Part shown: positions 36,085 to 39,586 of the stretch, one piece after another
How the letters are laid out: each line of letters opens with the position of its first letter
Numbering within the stretch: the first letter of the stretch is position 1
Source of the DNA: an uncultured Thermoguttaceae bacterium
GTDB lineage: Bacteria > Planctomycetota > Planctomycetia > Pirellulales > Thermoguttaceae
NCBI GenBank assembly: GCA_937951625.1
Contig: CALFBP010000090.1
Location: 1-39,586, forward strand
Direction: 5' to 3'
Length of the DNA: 39,586 bases
Notes under the pieces: generated by a model
The model's database searches: none
Told to the model about the DNA's origin: nothing
The model's input: the letters and a program-made list of their open reading frames with translations, nothing else
Translations under genes and position numbers: made by a program

Positions 36085-37047
36085 ATGAGCACTGAAACGC
36101 TCGATCTGGGCACGGTAGGTTGCTGGACCAAGCGGCATCTGCTGGGGCTTGAAGACCTTTCCGCGGAAGAGATCACCTTGGTGCTCGACAAGGCCGAGGT
36201 GTTTCGCAAGGCCTTGGATGCAGGGCAACGTCGCTTCCCGTTGCTCGGCGGGAAGACGTGCGTGAACTTGTTTTTCGAGGATTCGACGCGCACCCGCACC
36301 AGCTTCGGATTGGCCGCCCGGCGTTTGGGAGCCGACATGGTCGATTTCTCCGCCGCCACCAGCAGTCTCTCCAAAGGCGAGACGGTGATCGACACGGCCA
36401 AGAATCTCCAGGCGATGAAGATCGACGTGGCCATCGTCCGCCACCGCACGCCGGGCACTCCGCACCTGTTGGCCCAAAACCTGCACTGTTCGGTCATCAA
36501 TGCCGGCGACGGTGCCCACGAGCATCCCACGCAGGGACTGCTGGACATCCTGACGATCCGCCAGCGGTGCGGTCGCGTGGCGGGGTTGACCGTGGCCTTG
36601 GTGGGCGACATTTTCCACAGCCGCACCGCCCGGTCCAATATCTGGGGACTCAAGAAGCTCGGGGCTCATGTGATCGTCTGCGGGCCTTCCACCTTGGTTT
36701 CGCCACGATGGCAGGAATTGGGCGTCGAGGTCAGTTACGACCTGGACGCCATCTTGCCCAGGGTCGACGTGTTGAACTTGCTGCGGATCCAGTTCGAGCG
36801 TCAGGCGACGCGACCGTTTCCCTCGGTCCGCGAGTATGTACTGCTCTATGCCATGGACGGCCGCCGCCTCGCCCAAACGAAAAAAGACATCCTGATCCTC
36901 GCCCCCGGTCCCATCAACCGTGGGGTTGAAGTCACGCCCGAGGTCGCCGACGGCCCCCACTCAGCGATCCTCGATCAGGTCACCAATGGGGTCGCGGTCC
37001 GCATGGCCGTGCTTTGGTTATTGACCCAGGCAACCCGAACAGGTTGA
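36085..37047 (+). CDS. pyrB: Aspartate carbamoyltransferase catalytic subunit
   Basis: The protein has 320 residues, the standard length. The carbamoyl-phosphate site STRTRTSF is at 67-74, K97 lies in the SSLSKGET loop, and [16 protein letters not shown] is the second signature. It makes carbamoyl-aspartate in de novo pyrimidine synthesis, in the cytosol. AAAGGCGGA precedes ATG 36085. No pyrC follows, so pyrB appears to be a single gene here, unlike the common pyrBC arrangement. No pyrI-like regulatory subunit gene is adjacent. Confidence 0.95.
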   Translation: MSTETLDLGTVGCWTKRHLLGLEDLSAEEITLVLDKAEVFRKALDAGQRRFPLLGGKTCVNLFFEDSTRTRTSFGLAARRLGADMVDFSAATSSLSKGETVIDTAKNLQAMKIDVAIVRHRTPGTPHLLAQNLHCSVINAGDGAHEHPTQGLLDILTIRQRCGRVAGLTVALVGDIFHSRTARSNIWGLKKLGAHVIVCGPSTLVSPRWQELGVEVSYDLDAILPRVDVLNLLRIQFERQATRPFPSVREYVLLYAMDGRRLAQTKKDILILAPGPINRGVEVTPEVADGPHSAILDQVTNGVAVRMAVLWLLTQATRTG

Positions 37048-37261
37048 CGCGCCTGCGGCTGGTTTCGCCTCGCGCTGGGGAAGTCGGTCGCGCCCGTGCC
37101 GTGCGCTTGGCAGCCCACATCGACTGAGCGTAGCCGGAAACCGGTCCCAGAGTAGGGAATCCTGATTTTGTGCGTCACCTAACGGATTTACAATACGGCT
37201 GGGCGAACGGTCCTGTTAGAGTGCGAAGGCGGAAGGTCGAAGTCTGTGGGAGGGATGTGCC

Positions 37262-39586
37262 ATGAAACGATCGCTGGGCTTGTGGTTGGCCTCAGACGCG
37301 GTTGTGACGGTTCGGCCACGCATGGTGCCGCGAGGGGCGCAGTCTGCCTCGACGTGGCTCGGACGCGCGGCCTGGGCCCTGGTTTTGGCTGTTCTCACGG
37401 GGAGCGTCGGCCCAGCGCTAGCCGCCGAGCCCCAGGCCGAAGGCCCCACGGCGCCCAAGCCGACGCCAGGCTTTCACAGTGGGCCATTGCTGCAACGCTT
37501 TCTCAATGGACCCATGAAAGGCGTGGAGGAAATCGTCTTCGCCGTTCGCGTTCCCGGACGCGACCACTGGTACGTCACCTTTGGCAACTATGCCGATCAC
37601 TCGGAATATCCACGGACCTTGGGCCGGAAATTCGAGGAAGGGGTGTATTGGGGCTACGGCGAGGGCGGACGCCTCTGCCGTCTGAACCTCCGGACAGGTC
37701 AGCTCACGGTGCTCTTGGAGGACGCCAAGGGCGGGGTCCGCGATCCGCAGGTCCACTACGACGGCAAGAAGATCCTCTTTTCCTACCGCAAGGGCGGCAC
37801 CCATCCCTATCACCTCTACGAGATCAACATCGACGGCAGCGGGCTGCGGCAACTGACCGATGGGCCGGACGACGACATCGAGCCCACCTACTGCCCCGAC
37901 GGCAGCATCGTCTTCTGCTCCTCCCGCTGCCGACGGTTCGTGAATTGCTGGTATACGCGGGTGGCGACGTTGTACCGCTGCGACGGCGACGGCCGCAACA
38001 TCCGCATGATCTCCAGCAACAACGACCACGACAACACGCCCTGGATGCTGCCCGACGGCCGGGTGCTCTACATGCGATGGGAGTATGTGGACCGCAGCCA
38101 AGTCCATTTCCACCACCTGTGGACCATGAACCCCGACGGCACCAACCAGCAGATCTTTTTCGGCAACGAATTCGGCAACATCGCCATGCTCGACGCCAAA
38201 CCGATCCCCGGCAGCAACAAAGTCGTGGCGATCTTCTCGCCGGGACACGGAAGGCCTGAACACCTTGGGCCGGTCACGATCCTTGATCCGCGTCTCGGGC
38301 CCGATATCCTCTCGGCCGCCAAAAAAGTCAGTAAAGAGCCGGAATGGAGTGCGCCGTGGAAAGACCCCTGGGCGTTCAGCGAGGATTGCTTCCTGGTGGC
38401 CAGCGCCAAGGGCATTTGGGTCATGGACGGCCAAGGCAACACGGAGCTAATCTACGAGCTTCCGCGTAGCGATCGCGAGCTGGAGTGTCACGAGCCGCGC
38501 CCGATTGCGCCGCGGCCCCGCGAGCCGGTCCACGTCAACCGGGTGGACTTGTCCAAGCCCACCGCCCGTGTGGTCCTCTCGAATATCTACGAGGGCCGCA
38601 ACATGTCGGGCGTGAAGCGCGGCGAAATCAAAAAGCTCTTGGTGCTCCAGCAGATGCCCAAACCGGTGAACTTCTCCGGCGGGATGGAGCCGTTGACCAT
38701 TGGCGGCTCTTTCACCTTGGCGGGCATCGTGGGCACCGTGCCGGTCGATCCCGATGGTTCCGCGTTCATGGAATTGCCCGCCCTGAGGTCCTTGTTTTTC
38801 GTGGCCCTGGACGAGAACGACATCGCCGTCAAGCGGATGCACAGTTTCACGATCCTCCAACCGGGCGAGACGCTCGGCTGCGTCGGCTGCCACGAGCAGC
38901 GGAACCACGTGCCGGAGGTGATTCCCAACCAGACGGGTTTCCGCCGCAAGCCGACGCCCGTCGAACCGATCGCCGACGTCCCCGAGGTCCTCGACTACCC
39001 CCGCGACATCCAGCCCATCCTCGACCGCCACTGCGTGAAGTGCCACAACCCGGATCGTTACGAAGGCCGCGTGGATCTGACGGGCGACAAGACGCCCATG
39101 TACACCATCAGCTACTGGACGATGCTGACCCGCGGCCTGGTGGTCGATGGCCGCAACCAGCCTTTTGGCAACCGGCCGCCGCGTTCCTACGGCAGCGCGG
39201 CCAGCCGCCTGATGAAGCTGATCGACGGGAGCCACCACGAGGCCAAACTCTCGCCCCACGAAACGAAGCTCGTGCGGCTGTGGATCGAGACCAGCGCGAC
39301 TTATCCCGGCACGTATGCCGCGCTCGGCTGCGGCTACTACCCCGTTCACGTCCCGTACGGACCCTTGCGCGATCGCTGCGGCAAGTGCCATGGCCGGGAA
39401 GAGACGAACGAACGCGGCAAGCACGTGGTGCTCGATTTCCCCCGGGCCGGCGGGCCGCGGTCCGAGCCGGTCCTGAATATCTCCCGGCCTGAGAAGGCGT
39501 ATGTCCTGCTTGCCCCACTGGCTCAAGAGGCCGGTGGATTGCAGCTCTGCTCGGAACCGGTCTTCAAGAGCAAGGACGACCCGCTT
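37262..39586 (+). CDS. Exported triheme propeller protein related to hydrazine synthase alpha middle domain, 3'-truncated
   Basis: The frame is open from ATG 37262 to the window edge (775 codons, no stop), so the gene continues to the right. GGGAGG precedes the ATG. A signal-like segment at about residues 36-56 ends ALAAEP. A TolB-like propeller follows (YEINIDGSGLRQLTDG, LWTMNPDGT), then the HZS-alpha-type stretch GTVPVDPDGSAFMELP and three c-type heme motifs: C540-VG-C543-H544, C591-VK-C594-H595 and C706-GK-C709-H710. It is clearly homologous to 7279-10947 but lacks LamG and has one heme more. A role in extracytoplasmic electron transfer or oxidation is inferred; substrate unknown. Confidence 0.87.
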   Translation, partial: MKRSLGLWLASDAVVTVRPRMVPRGAQSASTWLGRAAWALVLAVLTGSVGPALAAEPQAEGPTAPKPTPGFHSGPLLQRFLNGPMKGVEEIVFAVRVPGRDHWYVTFGNYADHSEYPRTLGRKFEEGVYWGYGEGGRLCRLNLRTGQLTVLLEDAKGGVRDPQVHYDGKKILFSYRKGGTHPYHLYEINIDGSGLRQLTDGPDDDIEPTYCPDGSIVFCSSRCRRFVNCWYTRVATLYRCDGDGRNIRMISSNNDHDNTPWMLPDGRVLYMRWEYVDRSQVHFHHLWTMNPDGTNQQIFFGNEFGNIAMLDAKPIPGSNKVVAIFSPGHGRPEHLGPVTILDPRLGPDILSAAKKVSKEPEWSAPWKDPWAFSEDCFLVASAKGIWVMDGQGNTELIYELPRSDRELECHEPRPIAPRPREPVHVNRVDLSKPTARVVLSNIYEGRNMSGVKRGEIKKLLVLQQMPKPVNFSGGMEPLTIGGSFTLAGIVGTVPVDPDGSAFMELPALRSLFFVALDENDIAVKRMHSFTILQPGETLGCVGCHEQRNHVPEVIPNQTGFRRKPTPVEPIADVPEVLDYPRDIQPILDRHCVKCHNPDRYEGRVDLTGDKTPMYTISYWTMLTRGLVVDGRNQPFGNRPPRSYGSAASRLMKLIDGSHHEAKLSPHETKLVRLWIETSATYPGTYAALGCGYYPVHVPYGPLRDRCGKCHGREETNERGKHVVLDFPRAGGPRSEPVLNISRPEKAYVLLAPLAQEAGGLQLCSEPVFKSKDDPL

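Noticed and set aside
37246-38259. A plus-strand frame in the region of the second heme protein
   Set aside because: The frame starting at 37262 encodes the propeller and CxxCH motifs and runs to the window end; the other frame is low-complexity Arg/Gly/Pro-rich.
1-39586. tRNA, rRNA, CRISPR arrays, insertion sequences or prophage genes
   Set aside because: I looked in the gaps between genes and saw no cloverleaf, repeat-spacer pattern, transposase or phage structural gene.

Overview
The window is about 39.6 kb of GC-rich bacterial chromosome with no rRNA, tRNA, CRISPR array, insertion sequence or prophage that I can recognise. The gene content points to a planctomycete (Planctomycetota, most likely the Pirellulales side). 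The markers are a DUF1559 pilin-like protein with a prepilin leader, a Hanks-type Ser/Thr kinase with the planctomycete N-terminal region, a Tat-exported Gfo/Idh/MocA oxidoreductase, a PQQ-propeller lipoprotein, a secreted HEAT-repeat protein, and two large c-type-heme proteins related to the middle domain of hydrazine synthase alpha. The phylum is an inference from family content. No single marker proves it.

Layout. 1-2835: large membrane protein, cut by the left edge. 3230-6467: ribosomal protein S1-like protein and a secreted HtrA-like protease, 16 bp apart. 6568-10947: FadR-type GntR regulator followed at once by a 1222-residue LamG / propeller / diheme protein, with a candidate operator over the promoter. 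11028-14089: two STAS proteins, a small orphan protein and a secreted EF-hand/O-methyltransferase fusion. 14165-17362: Gfo/Idh/MocA oxidoreductase and a ZnuBC-like metal ABC transporter without a binding protein. 17699-18855: queC-queD of deazapurine synthesis. 19036-20992: comB diverging from a KaiC-like ATPase. 21023-26617, minus strand: DUF1559 protein, PQQ lipoprotein, HEAT protein, dgkA and a 30-residue lysine-rich peptide. 26984-28417: transglutaminase-like protein with its catalytic Cys replaced, and a small conserved protein. 29166-32646: convergent kinase and GH13 glucosidase. 32773-35585: ispA-dxs isoprenoid operon. 36085-37047: pyrB. 37262 to the right edge: a second heme/propeller protein with three CxxCH motifs, open at the end of the window.

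How it fits together. Several short loci can be read as units: ispA-dxs overlap by one base (isoprenoid precursors), queC-queD (queuosine/archaeosine-type precursor), znuC-znuB overlap by four bases (metal uptake), HEAT-dgkA abut with no gap, and GntR plus its heme protein. The rest is an ordinary mosaic of housekeeping and exported planctomycete proteins. I found no convincing new multi-gene system. The best leads are the regulator/LamG-heme pair with its inverted repeat, the exported EF-hand/methyltransferase fusion, the tiny basic peptide with a perfect Shine-Dalgarno site, and the inactive-looking transglutaminase.
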